NCBI RefSeq assembly: GCF_014652095.1
Contig: NZ_BMYD01000002.1
Location: 186,001-250,000 of the forward strand
Reading direction: 5' to 3'
DNA: 64,000 bases
From: Cognatilysobacter bugurensis
GTDB lineage: Bacteria; Pseudomonadota; Gammaproteobacteria; Xanthomonadales; Xanthomonadaceae
The notes under the pieces are model-generated. The model was not told where the DNA came from, ran no database searches, and saw nothing but the letters and a program-made list of their open reading frames with translations. Made by a program: the position numbers and the translations under genes. Positions 34,983 to 43,286 of the stretch are shown here, piece after piece (the first letter of the stretch is position 1; the number at the start of each line of letters is the position of its first letter).

Positions 34983-36521
34983 CTATTCGACCGGCTGGCC
35001 GGCGAGCAACGCGAGGTCGTCCACGAAGCCGCGGAATGCGGCCTCGCGTGCGGCACCGTCGCGCTGGCGCAGCACCCAGGCCGGGTGCACGGTGACGAGC
35101 GCGGGCGTGCCGTCCTGCGCGGCATGCCACTGCCCGCGTTCGGCGAGTAACGCGACGCGTCGGCCGAGCACCGCCTCGGCCGCGGTGACGCCGAGGCAGA
35201 CGATGCGCTCGGCGCGGATCGCCGCCAGCTCGCCCTGCAACCACGGCAGGCAGGCGCGCTGCTCGTCCGGGGCAGCGCGCTGGTGCAGGCGCTGCTTGCC
35301 GCGCTGTTCGAACTTGAAATGCTTGACCGCATTGGTGACGTACCACGCGCGCCGGTCGAGGCCGAGCTCGCCGAGCGCGCGGTCGAAGAGCTGCCCGGCA
35401 GGGCCAACGAATGGGCGACCGAGCAGGTCTTCCTGATCGCCGGGCTGCTCGCCGACGACGACGATGCGCGCATCGTCCGGCCCTTCGCCGAACACGGTGC
35501 CGGTCGCCGGCTCCCACAGCGGGCACGCGCGGCAGGCGCGTGCGCGTTCGCGCAGCGCGGCCAGGCCCTTCGACTGCGCTTCGAGCGTGGCCGCCTGCTG
35601 CGCGGCGCGCGCAACCATGCGCGGCTTGCGCGTGGGCTGCGCGTCGCGCTCGGCCATCTCGCGCACGCGCTCGCCGGCGCCGCGCATCAGCGCGGGCAAC
35701 TGGTGCGTCTCCGGCAGGTGACGCCAGTACTTGACCGGCATCTCCTGCCGCATTGCACGCGGGTTGAGCCGCGCGGGATTGAAGATGTTCGCGTAGTACG
35801 CGCGCCACAGCGCCTCGTGCGCGTCGTGCGCTGGCGCTTCATCGAAGCGCGCACCGTCGCCGAAGTGCAGCGATTCGCCGTCCCAGAGCGCGCGGCGGTA
35901 CGGGGTGAGGATCGCCCAGCGCATGCCCGTGAAGCGACGCGCGAAGAACGGCGCGACGAGGTCGACGATGAAGTGCTCGGGCTCGAACCAGGCGATGTAG
36001 GCCTCGTGCGTGGCGTCGTTCGCGACCGGGCTTGAGGTGCGCGCGATATCGGCCGCGTCGGCGACTGCGCCGTGCTGAAGGGCATGGCGCGGCGCGCTGT
36101 CGCCGACAACGCGGAACCGCACGAACGCCTTCATCTTGTGCGCATCGCGGCGCACCGACTTCTCGAGCGCGAGCGCGCGGTGCACGTCGGCATCGAGCGC
36201 ATTGCGCAGCAATTGGGGCTCGCCGTAGGCAATGCGCCACAGCAGCCGGTACAGCAGCGCATGACGCTGCGGGTCGCGATGCGCGAGCACCCGTGTGGCG
36301 AGCACGAAAAACGCCCGCGGCACGTTCGGCGCCGCGCGAACGGGCTTGAGATCGACGACCGGCGGGGCGGCAAGCAACGAAGGCGCGTCGGCGTCGTGCC
36401 AATCGAGCGCGTCGGGCGGCACGTTCGCGCACAGCGCGGCGCGTGCCTGCGTGCGCCAGGCATCGAGATCCCACGCGGGCTCGACGTGCGCGGAACAGCG
36501 CGTGGCGGTCGGCGCGTCCAC
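34983..36521 (-). CDS. udgX: DUF4130 (TIGR03915) - UdgX uracil-DNA glycosylase fusion protein
   Basis: The 512-residue protein joins two domains. The first (about 1-290) is the TIGR03915/DUF4130 type, with AFFVLATRVL-like, FTGMRWAILTPYRRALWD and MPVKYWRHLPE segments. The second (about 310-512) is the UdgX-type uracil-DNA glycosylase: iron-sulfur Cys in CRACPLW, RACLPWL and VCLG, the GEQPGDQED active-site motif, NAVKHFKFEQRGKQRLHQ with the His known to form a covalent bond to the abasic site in UdgX, and the TVHPAWVLR motif. UdgX excises uracil and stays cross-linked to DNA. It begins with GTG one base after the stop of the radical-SAM gene, showing translational coupling. The fused DUF4130 part is of unknown function. 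Confidence 0.9.
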   Translation of the reverse strand: MDAPTATRCSAHVEPAWDLDAWRTQARAALCANVPPDALDWHDADAPSLLAAPPVVDLKPVRAAPNVPRAFFVLATRVLAHRDPQRHALLYRLLWRIAYGEPQLLRNALDADVHRALALEKSVRRDAHKMKAFVRFRVVGDSAPRHALQHGAVADAADIARTSSPVANDATHEAYIAWFEPEHFIVDLVAPFFARRFTGMRWAILTPYRRALWDGESLHFGDGARFDEAPAHDAHEALWRAYYANIFNPARLNPRAMRQEMPVKYWRHLPETHQLPALMRGAGERVREMAERDAQPTRKPRMVARAAQQAATLEAQSKGLAALRERARACRACPLWEPATGTVFGEGPDDARIVVVGEQPGDQEDLLGRPFVGPAGQLFDRALGELGLDRRAWYVTNAVKHFKFEQRGKQRLHQRAAPDEQRACLPWLQGELAAIRAERIVCLGVTAAEAVLGRRVALLAERGQWHAAQDGTPALVTVHPAWVLRQRDGAAREAAFRGFVDDLALLAGQPVE

Positions 36522-36522
36522 G

Positions 36523-37782
36523 TCAGCCGAACAACGACGCCTGCTGCGGCGGCGGCGCGAGCTTCGCGCGCAACAGCTCCGGCCGGTCGAGCGAGCCGCG
36601 CGGATGGTGGTCGAGCACCTGCACGAACGGCAGCACTTTCGACAGCGGCGCGCGCAGCCGCGCGAGGTCGTCGAGGCGCAGGCGTGCGTAGCGACGCGCG
36701 CCGAGGATGCGCTTGACGCTGCGCGTGCCGAGTCCGGGCACTCGCAGCAGCCGCTCCTTCGGCGCGGTGTTCAGATCGACCGGAAACTGCTCGGGATGGC
36801 GCAGCGCCCAGGCGAGCTTCGGGTCGACGTCGAGATCGAGCAGCGTCGCGCCCGGCTGCGTGCGAGGCGCGATCTCGTCGACCTCGAATCCGTAGAAGCG
36901 CATCAGCCAGTCGGCCTGGTAGAGCCGGTGCTCGCGCATCAGCGGCGGCGCCTTGAGCGGCAGCACGGCCGATGCGTCGGGAATCGGGCTGAAAGCGGAG
37001 TAGTAGACGCGTCGCAGGCGGTAGCTGCCATACAGGCGCGCACTGGTGTCGAGCACGTCGCGATCGTCCGCGCTGTCGGCGCCGACGATCATCTGCGTGC
37101 TCTGGCCCGCGGGTGCGAAGCGCGGCGGCTTCGCCTTCGCACGCGGCGCGGCGTCGGCTGCGCGCACCTGCTCTTTTGCTTCCTCGATGCGCCAGCGCAG
37201 CTGACCCATTGCACCGCGGATGCCGGTCGCGTCCTTCTCCGGGGCGAGCGCCTGCAGGCCGGTCTCAGTCGGCAGTTCGACGTTGATGCTGAGCCGGTCC
37301 GCGTATTTGCCTGCAAGCGCGAGCAGTTCGGGCGAGGCGTCGGGAATCGTCTTGAGGTGGATGTACCCCGCGAACGCGTGGTCTTCGCGCAGGCTGCGCG
37401 CGACCTCGACGAGCTGCCCCATCGTGTGATCGCCGCTCTTGACGATGCCGCTCGAGAGAAACAGGCCTTCGATGTAGTTGCGCCGGTAGAAATCGAGCGT
37501 GAGCCGCACGACCTCCTCCGGTGTGAAGCGCGCGCGGCGCACGTTGCTCGACACGCGGTTCACGCAGTACGCGCAGTCGTAGATACAGAAGTTCGTGAGC
37601 AGGATCTTGAGCAGCGACACGCAGCGCCCGTCGGGCGTGTACGAGTGGCAGATGCCCATGCCTTCGGTGCTGCCGATGCCGCCGGTGCCGCGCGAATCGC
37701 GCTTGCCGGCGCCGCTGGACGCGCACGAGGCGTCGTACTTCGCGGCGTCGGCGAGGATCGAAAGCTTGTCGAGAATGTGCAC
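36523..37782 (-). CDS. Putative DNA modification/repair radical SAM protein (TIGR03916)
   Basis: The 419-residue protein carries the radical-SAM cluster motif CIYDCAYC (CX3CX2C) near residue 80, an N-terminal KLSILADAAKYDASC segment typical of TIGR03916, and a C-terminal helix-hairpin-helix (RVPGLGTRSVKRIL, about 355) that suggests DNA binding. Radical-SAM enzymes use a [4Fe-4S] cluster and S-adenosylmethionine to make a radical; the reaction here is unknown. The family is regularly found beside UdgX/DUF4130 genes, as here. I chose the GTG start because it has GGAG about 7 nt upstream and homology begins there; a start 90 nt earlier would overlap the preceding GGDEF gene. Confidence 0.9.
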   Translation of the reverse strand: MHILDKLSILADAAKYDASCASSGAGKRDSRGTGGIGSTEGMGICHSYTPDGRCVSLLKILLTNFCIYDCAYCVNRVSSNVRRARFTPEEVVRLTLDFYRRNYIEGLFLSSGIVKSGDHTMGQLVEVARSLREDHAFAGYIHLKTIPDASPELLALAGKYADRLSINVELPTETGLQALAPEKDATGIRGAMGQLRWRIEEAKEQVRAADAAPRAKAKPPRFAPAGQSTQMIVGADSADDRDVLDTSARLYGSYRLRRVYYSAFSPIPDASAVLPLKAPPLMREHRLYQADWLMRFYGFEVDEIAPRTQPGATLLDLDVDPKLAWALRHPEQFPVDLNTAPKERLLRVPGLGTRSVKRILGARRYARLRLDDLARLRAPLSKVLPFVQVLDHHPRGSLDRPELLRAKLAPPPQQASLFG

Positions 37783-37822
37783 GCTGCGCTCCGCCGGTGC
37801 GGCCAGTGTCCGGCCATGCGTC

Positions 37823-38845
37823 TCAGCCTGTGCGACTGGACGGCGCCGCAGGCTCTGCGGCGGGGTCGGCATTCACCACGCGGTCGCGCCCTTCGGATTT
37901 CGCGCGGTAAACGGCCGCGTCCGCGCGTGCGAGCCAGGCGTCGGCGGTTTCGCCGGGCCGGTGCATCGCGAGCCCGATCGACACCGTGAGCGGCCGGTCG
38001 CGCACGCGGATCTTCTGGCGCACCGCGGCATTGACGAGTTCCATGAGTCCGGCTGCGTCGGCGGTGGTGATATCGGGCATCACGAGCACGAACTCTTCGC
38101 CGCCGTAACGGTAGAGTCGGTCCTGCGGCCGGACGAGCTGTCGCACGAGCCGGGCGAAATCGGCCAGCGCGCGATCGCCTGCCGCGTGGCCGTGCCGGTC
38201 GTTGACCTGCTTGAAGTGATCGAGGTCGAGCACTGCGAGCGCGAACGGCCGGTGGTCGACCTGTCGTGGCGAGAGCCGACGCAGCATCGCCTCGAGCGCA
38301 CGGCGGTTGCCTGCGCCGGTCAATGCGTCCTGACTCGCGATGTGCTCCAGCCGCTGGCGCAGGGCTTCGAAATAAGCGATGCCCACCCAGGCCACGACGA
38401 TCACGAGCCCGGCCGCGGCCACGAACGTCGCGGCGACTTCGAACGCCGCAAACGACAACGAGCGAACGCCGGCGTACAGCGTGGCGAGGAGCGCGAGCCC
38501 GCAGGCCCAGGGCCGCGGCGCGATCGCGAATGATCCGAGGATCACCGGGAACAGCCAGAACAGGCCCGGCATCCCAAGCAGGTCGACCTTGAGCATCGAC
38601 GCGGCGAGACTCAGTGCCGACATCGCCGTGCCCATCGCCATGCTCGGACCGCGCCAGTGCAGCCAGCCAAGCGCGAGCGCAAGCCCCGCGGCCCAGCCGA
38701 CGTCGACCCAGGCCGCCGCGGGCTGGTGAGCCGCGAACCGCAGCGCGGCGATGACGATCAGCGCGACGATGCCGATGCGGCCGATCCACAGCTGCAATAC
38801 ATGCCGGAACGCGGGCTCGGCATTGAGGGCAGGGGCTGCAGGCAC
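37823..38845 (-). CDS. Membrane diguanylate cyclase (N-terminal multi-helix sensor, GGDEF)
   Basis: The 340-residue protein has six hydrophobic helices in the first 165 residues, then a GGDEF domain (about 175-330) with DALTGAGNRRALE, LDLDHFKQVND and an active-site GGEEF. It should make c-di-GMP in response to a membrane-linked signal; the helical sensor is of no family I can name. The start is uncertain: the GTG chosen gives a short tail before the first helix, but its GAGG sequence is 13 nt away, and the frame stays open far upstream. It lies 40 nt before the radical-SAM gene on the same strand, so the two could share a transcript. Confidence 0.82.
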   Translation of the reverse strand: MPAAPALNAEPAFRHVLQLWIGRIGIVALIVIAALRFAAHQPAAAWVDVGWAAGLALALGWLHWRGPSMAMGTAMSALSLAASMLKVDLLGMPGLFWLFPVILGSFAIAPRPWACGLALLATLYAGVRSLSFAAFEVAATFVAAAGLVIVVAWVGIAYFEALRQRLEHIASQDALTGAGNRRALEAMLRRLSPRQVDHRPFALAVLDLDHFKQVNDRHGHAAGDRALADFARLVRQLVRPQDRLYRYGGEEFVLVMPDITTADAAGLMELVNAAVRQKIRVRDRPLTVSIGLAMHRPGETADAWLARADAAVYRAKSEGRDRVVNADPAAEPAAPSSRTG

Positions 38846-39087
38846 GTCGGGCGGTGTCCTCGAAGACGCAGCCAGTCTAGGTGCCTGCAGGGGCGTGAAG
38901 GTGTGAGGCGCGGGCAGCGCTGCATGCGGCTGATAAGGCAGGCCGCGCTGCACGCGATGTCGTCGTCGGCGCGCGATCGCGCGCGTCTCGCGCCGAGTTG
39001 AGTCCGGGACTCGCAGGGCCGTGGAGCGACGACACGGCCTGCACCGCCCGGCCGCGACGCTGGCGCCCCCGGTTCCGCGGACGCGCC

Positions 39088-39396
39088 ATGCATCTGGTCC
39101 AACTGCTTCTTCCCCTCTACGACAACAGCGGCGCGTCGTTCGAGCGCACGAGGTTCGACGAGGTGCGCGCCGAGCTGGCCGGCGAGTTCGGAGGCGTGAC
39201 CGCCTACGTGCGGGCGCCTGCAGTCGGACTCTGGGAAGACGACGACGGCGAATGCGAGCGCGACGACGTGATGTTGTTCGAAGTGCTGGTCGAGTCGCTC
39301 GACCGCGAGTGGTGGGCGCGCTATCGCAAGACGCTCGAGCGTCGCTTCGCGCAGGACAGCGTGCTCGTGCGTGCACTGCCCGCCGAGCAGCTCTAG
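39088..39396 (+). CDS. Conserved hypothetical protein (102 aa)
   Basis: The product has a compact mixed composition: an N-terminal hydrophobic strand (MHLVQLLLPLYDNSG), an acidic middle (GLWEDDDGECERDDVML) and a Trp/Arg-rich helix (SLDREWWARYRKTLERRF) near the C-terminus. The FEVLVESLDREWW pattern suggests a small alpha/beta ferredoxin-like fold, but that is only an impression. I recognise no named family. The ATG begins directly at the conserved-looking strand. It lies divergent from the membrane cyclase and about 85 nt before the patatin gene on the same strand. Confidence 0.6.
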   Translation: MHLVQLLLPLYDNSGASFERTRFDEVRAELAGEFGGVTAYVRAPAVGLWEDDDGECERDDVMLFEVLVESLDREWWARYRKTLERRFAQDSVLVRALPAEQL

Positions 39397-39482
39397 CGCG
39401 GCATCAAAACACCGACAAAACGTTCACACGCGCCAAGCATCCGCGAAGCGAGCATCGATGGCTCATGGAACGGGGCAGCGCA

Positions 39483-40583
39483 ATGGACGTGATTGCGGTA
39501 TTTGGTGGCGGCGGCTCGCTTGGTGCATTCGATTGCGGTGTGTGGAGCTTGCTGGCTCCGGTGTTGCGCACTCGCGGGGCGCGACTCGTCGCAGTCGGCG
39601 GGGTATCAATCGGTGCGCTCAACGCGGCGTGCATCGCGCGCGGCGGCAGCGACCTGCGCGGCGGTGCAGCGCGGCTCGAGGCGCTGTGGTGCGAGCAGCT
39701 GACGACGCCATCGATGCCGTTCGACACGCTGCCGCATGCGTCGGCGCCGCGCTGGAACGGCCTGCTGACCGGCCTGTTGCTCGGCAATACGACGCTCTAC
39801 CGCGCGAACCCGTGGCATTGGAATCCATTCGCGGGGCTCGATCGTCGTGCCCGTCCGCTCATGGACCGCGAAGGCCTGTGGCGCTGTATCGCCGCGAACC
39901 TCGACGGGCTGGGCGTCGCCGGTGCGCACACGCCGCTGCTGTGCGTGCCGGCGGTCGATGTCGCCGACGGCTCGCTCGCGCTCTTCGACAACGCACATGC
40001 TCCGTTGACGACGGCGCACCTCGCGGCGTCATCGGCATTGCCGCTGCTGTTCGAGCCGGTCGAGGTCGAGGGTCGGTGGTACTGGGACGGCGACATCACG
40101 CGCGAGCCGTCGCTGCCGCTCATGCTCGAGCGACTGCGCGAGCGAGGCTGCCTTGCACGCAATGACGCCGATGGCGGCCACGATGTCGAGCGGGATGACG
40201 ACGCGGACGACGCAACCCCGACGTTGCTGCTCACGATCGACCACCACCCGCGCCGCGGTGCGCGCGTGCCCACCGGGGGTGTCGAGCTCGCGCATCGCGC
40301 GCTCGACCTGTTGCTCGGCGGCAAGTACGCCTTGCCCGCGAGTGCCATGTCGGGCATCACGCACCGGCTCGAAATCGAACGCGACGCGCTCGAGCACGAC
40401 GATATCTCGGGCATCCTCGATTTCTCGCCAGGCCGCATCGACGCATTGATCGAGCAGGGCCGTCGCCACGCCGAGCGCCTGTGCGAGCGCGACTGGCCCA
40501 TGCTCGAGCGCGAGTCAGCGCCGACATGGCATCCCGGTGCGATGCCTGCGGGGCGGACGCGCCGCAATGCGGTGCTGCACTGA
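39483..40583 (+). CDS. Patatin-like phospholipase
   Basis: The 366-residue protein has the patatin Ser-Asp dyad: the glycine-rich oxyanion loop GGGGSLGAF at residues 7-15, the nucleophile Ser42 in GVSIGALNA and Asp202 in YWDGDI. It should hydrolyse acyl esters of phospholipids or act as a lipid acyl hydrolase; bacterial members range from toxins to housekeeping enzymes. No signal peptide is seen, so it is probably cytoplasmic or exported by a dedicated system. The ATG beginning MDVIAVF is favoured because a GGGG sequence precedes it; an ATG six codons upstream is also possible. A His-Asp-rich insertion (about 225-250) is unusual. Confidence 0.85.
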   Translation: MDVIAVFGGGGSLGAFDCGVWSLLAPVLRTRGARLVAVGGVSIGALNAACIARGGSDLRGGAARLEALWCEQLTTPSMPFDTLPHASAPRWNGLLTGLLLGNTTLYRANPWHWNPFAGLDRRARPLMDREGLWRCIAANLDGLGVAGAHTPLLCVPAVDVADGSLALFDNAHAPLTTAHLAASSALPLLFEPVEVEGRWYWDGDITREPSLPLMLERLRERGCLARNDADGGHDVERDDDADDATPTLLLTIDHHPRRGARVPTGGVELAHRALDLLLGGKYALPASAMSGITHRLEIERDALEHDDISGILDFSPGRIDALIEQGRRHAERLCERDWPMLERESAPTWHPGAMPAGRTRRNAVLH

Positions 40584-40763
40584 CGCGCTGCCCGCGAGGC
40601 ATGCGTCCGTTCGTTGGGCCCGCATCGACGACGCATGCCGTGCTTGTAAGCACCGCGTCGTGGAATGCGCCCGCGTGCTTGACGGTCGGGTGACGCGTCG
40701 GCGCGCAGGATCGGACATGTCCCTTCCCGGCCGCGCTCGACGCGGCGCAGACAGGAGCCCCGC

Positions 40764-41219
40764 ATGAACACTCCCCGCAGCTCGAACTCGGGCCAAGAAT
40801 CCCGCGACCGTCCCATGCCGCCGACGGACCGCGACCGCACGATTCCCGACACCAGCCCCGACGACCGCCCCGGCTACGGCGGCGGCATGTTCGGTTATCC
40901 GGTGAATGCGCGCGACGCCGTGCGCGACGCCGTGGTCGGCACCGCACACGGGCGCGGCGACCGCAGCGACGCCGGCGACGAGGCCGATGACCGCAAGGGC
41001 GACGTGCCGATCGGCTCCGCGCTGCAGGCGGCGCAGGGCATGGGCGGCTCGGCCGGTGCACGCAATGCGACGGCCGACGCCGGCGGTGACCTCGCCTCGG
41101 GGCCGAACACGCTCGGCGCGACCACCGGCGGCGAGCGCGCAGTGGCCGGGCGCACCGACGCGAACCGCAACTCGCGCGACGACCACAGCAGCCTCGGCAG
41201 CGACGGCGGCGTGATCTGA
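40764..41219 (+). CDS. Hydrophilic glycine/aspartate-rich protein (151 aa), probably disordered
   Basis: The largest of the small hydrophilic set: rich in Gly, Asp, Arg, Ala and Ser, with no Cys or Trp and few large hydrophobic residues. A short central patch (GYGGGMFGYPVNARDAVRDAV) is the only part that could fold. It is predicted to be mostly disordered. A strong ACAGGAG ribosome-binding site 6 nt before the ATG supports it. No function is known. In composition and start region it matches the proteins near 5.9, 13.9, 16.4, 59.8 and 60.5 kb, which is the basis for suspecting a shared stress role. Confidence 0.6.
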   Translation: MNTPRSSNSGQESRDRPMPPTDRDRTIPDTSPDDRPGYGGGMFGYPVNARDAVRDAVVGTAHGRGDRSDAGDEADDRKGDVPIGSALQAAQGMGGSAGARNATADAGGDLASGPNTLGATTGGERAVAGRTDANRNSRDDHSSLGSDGGVI

Positions 41220-41248
41220 CGCCGCGTCGCGGCGCCGGCATGAACTGA

Positions 41249-41275
41249 CGGCAGCGCGCATGCCGCGCGCTGCCG
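41249..41275. terminator. Hairpin between convergent genes
   Basis: CGGCAGCGCG pairs perfectly with CGCGCTGCCG across a seven-base loop, 30 nt after one stop and 11 nt before the convergent lipoprotein stop. No T-run follows on either strand, so termination is plausible but unproven. Confidence 0.5.
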
Positions 41276-41285
41276 GTCTCGCGTC

Positions 41286-41714
41286 TCAGTCGAGCCGTTG
41301 CAGACCGTGCGAGGGGTCTTCGCAGACGGTCATCGTCCGCGGCGCATTGACCTTGCCGGTCGCACGCACGCGCGTGCCGACGGCAAGGGTCTGCAAGTCA
41401 CCGATGGCCTGCGCGCGGCACAGGTTCCAGCGGGCCGGGAACTGCAGCTCGACCGTCCCATGGGCGGCGCTGTCGAGCTTCACCGTCGCGTTGCCGTCGT
41501 ACGCCCACGGCGCGGTGTCCACCGCGATGACGCGGCCCTCGACGGTGGCGTTCGAGCCTTCAACCAGCGACGCGGACGGTGCGCCCGTGGTCGGCGTCGC
41601 CGTCGGTGCGCTCGCGGTGCTCATGCAGCCTGCAAGCGCCGCAGTGAGCACGAGTGCGAGCGCACTCGACTGCAGGGCGCGCGGGCCGGAGGCGAATCGG
41701 GTGCGATGCGACAT
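41286..41714 (-). CDS. Putative lipoprotein (142 aa)
   Basis: The precursor has a basic N-terminus, a hydrophobic stretch and a lipobox LAGC with Cys near residue 30, so it should be lipid-anchored after signal peptidase II cleavage. A low-complexity Thr/Ala/Pro linker follows. The C-terminal part looks like a small beta-barrel (TVEGRVIAVDTAPWAYDGNATVKLD, then VRATGKV), reminiscent of OB-like folds. The sequence has further Cys residues (CRAQ and VCED) that could pair. I do not recognise the family. It stands alone, sharing a hairpin with the convergent small-protein gene. Confidence 0.68.
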   Translation of the reverse strand: MSHRTRFASGPRALQSSALALVLTAALAGCMSTASAPTATPTTGAPSASLVEGSNATVEGRVIAVDTAPWAYDGNATVKLDSAAHGTVELQFPARWNLCRAQAIGDLQTLAVGTRVRATGKVNAPRTMTVCEDPSHGLQRLD

Positions 41715-41857
41715 GCGTAGGCTCCAGTCGGGGGATGCGCCATCGTCGCAGACTCGCGGTCACGGCCGGGCCGTGCCGGATGTCACCACGACCGCCGCCA
41801 CGTGCGCGCCGGCGCGCCGGTCCCGATGCTGTGCGTCCCCACCCGGACGCCCCGTCG

Positions 41858-42703
41858 ATGCACATCACGATCGCCTGTCTCTGCCTCGCGGCCGCCGCCG
41901 CGACCACAACGGCCGACGCCTCGCCGGTGCGGCTCGACGTCTCGAGCGAGCGCAGCGACTACAACCTCAGCACGAGCGCGGACGGGCAGCGCCGCGTGTT
42001 CGCGCGTTCGGATGCGCAATTCGAGAATGCGCGCATCTTCGAATCCGTGCGCTCCGCGACAGGCTGGAGCGCGCCGCAGCCGATCGCGTTCACCGACACC
42101 CGCTGGCGCGATTCCGACCCGTGGCTCACGCCCGACGGCCGGACGCTGTACTTCATCTCGGACCGGCCCACGCCGTCGCGCGGCGAGCGGCACGACCTCG
42201 ACCTGTGGCGCGCGCACCGCACCGATGACGGCTGGAGCGCGCCCGAGCATCTCGGCGATGCGGTGAACAGCGTGGGCGAGGAGCTCGGCCCCGAACTGCA
42301 CGGCGACACGCTGTACTTCGCCTCATCGCGCGCAGGCGGCCTCGGCGGTCTCGACATCTACGCCGCGCGCGTCGAAGGCGGGCGCATCGAAGCCGCGCAG
42401 CCGCTGCCCGCGCCGCTCAACAGCGCGACCAGCGAGAGCGATCTGACGTTCACTGCGGACGGGCGCACCGCCGTGTTCTGGCGCGTGGTCGATCGTCGCC
42501 TGCTGTTGCACACCGCGCAGCGCGACGGCGAGGGCTGGTCGACGCCTGCGCCGCTCGGCGCCGCCGCAAACCCCGGGCCGATGCAGATCACGCCCGCGTT
42601 CGCCGCGGATGGCCGCTCGCTCACGTTCGCAAGCGACGCGCCGCGCGCCGGACAGGGCGCCGGCCTGTTCGATGTCTACGAGGTGCGCTGGCCGCTCGAG
42701 TGA
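41858..42703 (+). CDS. Exported TolB/PD40-type beta-propeller protein
   Basis: The 281-residue protein has a signal peptide (about 1-22, TADASP) and a six-bladed propeller built from PD40-like repeats: SADGQRRVFARSD, TPDGRTLYFISDR, HGDTLYFASSRAGGLGGLDIY, TADGRTAVFWRV and AADGRSLTFASD. PD40 propellers bind peptides or act as scaffolds in the periplasm; this one has no attached enzyme domain. The ATG starts at the signal peptide. It lies immediately convergent with the VOC gene, 19 nt between the stops. Its partner and substrate are unknown. Confidence 0.82.
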   Translation: MHITIACLCLAAAAATTTADASPVRLDVSSERSDYNLSTSADGQRRVFARSDAQFENARIFESVRSATGWSAPQPIAFTDTRWRDSDPWLTPDGRTLYFISDRPTPSRGERHDLDLWRAHRTDDGWSAPEHLGDAVNSVGEELGPELHGDTLYFASSRAGGLGGLDIYAARVEGGRIEAAQPLPAPLNSATSESDLTFTADGRTAVFWRVVDRRLLLHTAQRDGEGWSTPAPLGAAANPGPMQITPAFAADGRSLTFASDAPRAGQGAGLFDVYEVRWPLE

Positions 42704-42722
42704 ACCGTTCGCGCCGCCCCGG

Positions 42723-43151
42723 TCAGGTCGCGAACAGCTGGCCTTCGATGTCGGCGAACGCCTTGAACTCGAGCGCATTGCCGGACGGATCGAGCAGGAA
42801 CAGCGTGGCCTGCTCACCGGGCTGGCCCTTGAAACGCACGTGCGGCTCGATGCCGAACGTCACGCCGGCCGCGCGCAGCCGGTCAGCGAGCGCCTGCCAG
42901 TCGTCCATCTCGAGCACGACGCCGAAGTGCGGCACCGGCACGTCGTGGCCGTCGACCGCGTTGTCGCCCGCGACCGGCGGCGCCATGCCGTCGACCTGGT
43001 GGCAGACGAGTTGGTGGCCGAACAGGTCGTAATCGACCCAGCGCTCCGAGCTGCGGCCTTCGCGGCAACCGAACAGCCCGCCGTAGAACGCACGTGCGGC
43101 GGCGAGGTCGTGCACGGGGATGGCAAGGTGGAACGGCGTGAGCTTGGGCAT
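42723..43151 (-). CDS. VOC (vicinal oxygen chelate) / glyoxalase-like family protein
   Basis: The 142-residue protein has the paired VOC beta-alpha-beta-beta-beta modules: [22 protein letters not shown] at the start and a second module ending with [15 protein letters not shown], where His7 of the first and Glu of the second would bind the divalent metal. Members include glyoxalase I, dioxygenases and resistance proteins; the substrate cannot be named. [29 protein letters not shown] supplies the middle metal ligand. The start is the ATG beginning MPKLTPF, although an upstream GTG is possible and neither has a good ribosome-binding site. Confidence 0.85.
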   Translation of the reverse strand: MPKLTPFHLAIPVHDLAAARAFYGGLFGCREGRSSERWVDYDLFGHQLVCHQVDGMAPPVAGDNAVDGHDVPVPHFGVVLEMDDWQALADRLRAAGVTFGIEPHVRFKGQPGEQATLFLLDPSGNALEFKAFADIEGQLFAT

Positions 43152-43286
43152 GGGGGCGGGCACTGGCTGAAGGGTGCGGCGGCCGCGTCTGCGATCGCCG
43201 CGGTCGATGCTCGCATGCCGCCACGGGCGACTTGAAGGCTCGAATTGGCGGGTCGGACGAGCGGCGGCGCTAAAGCGCTGCGAATC

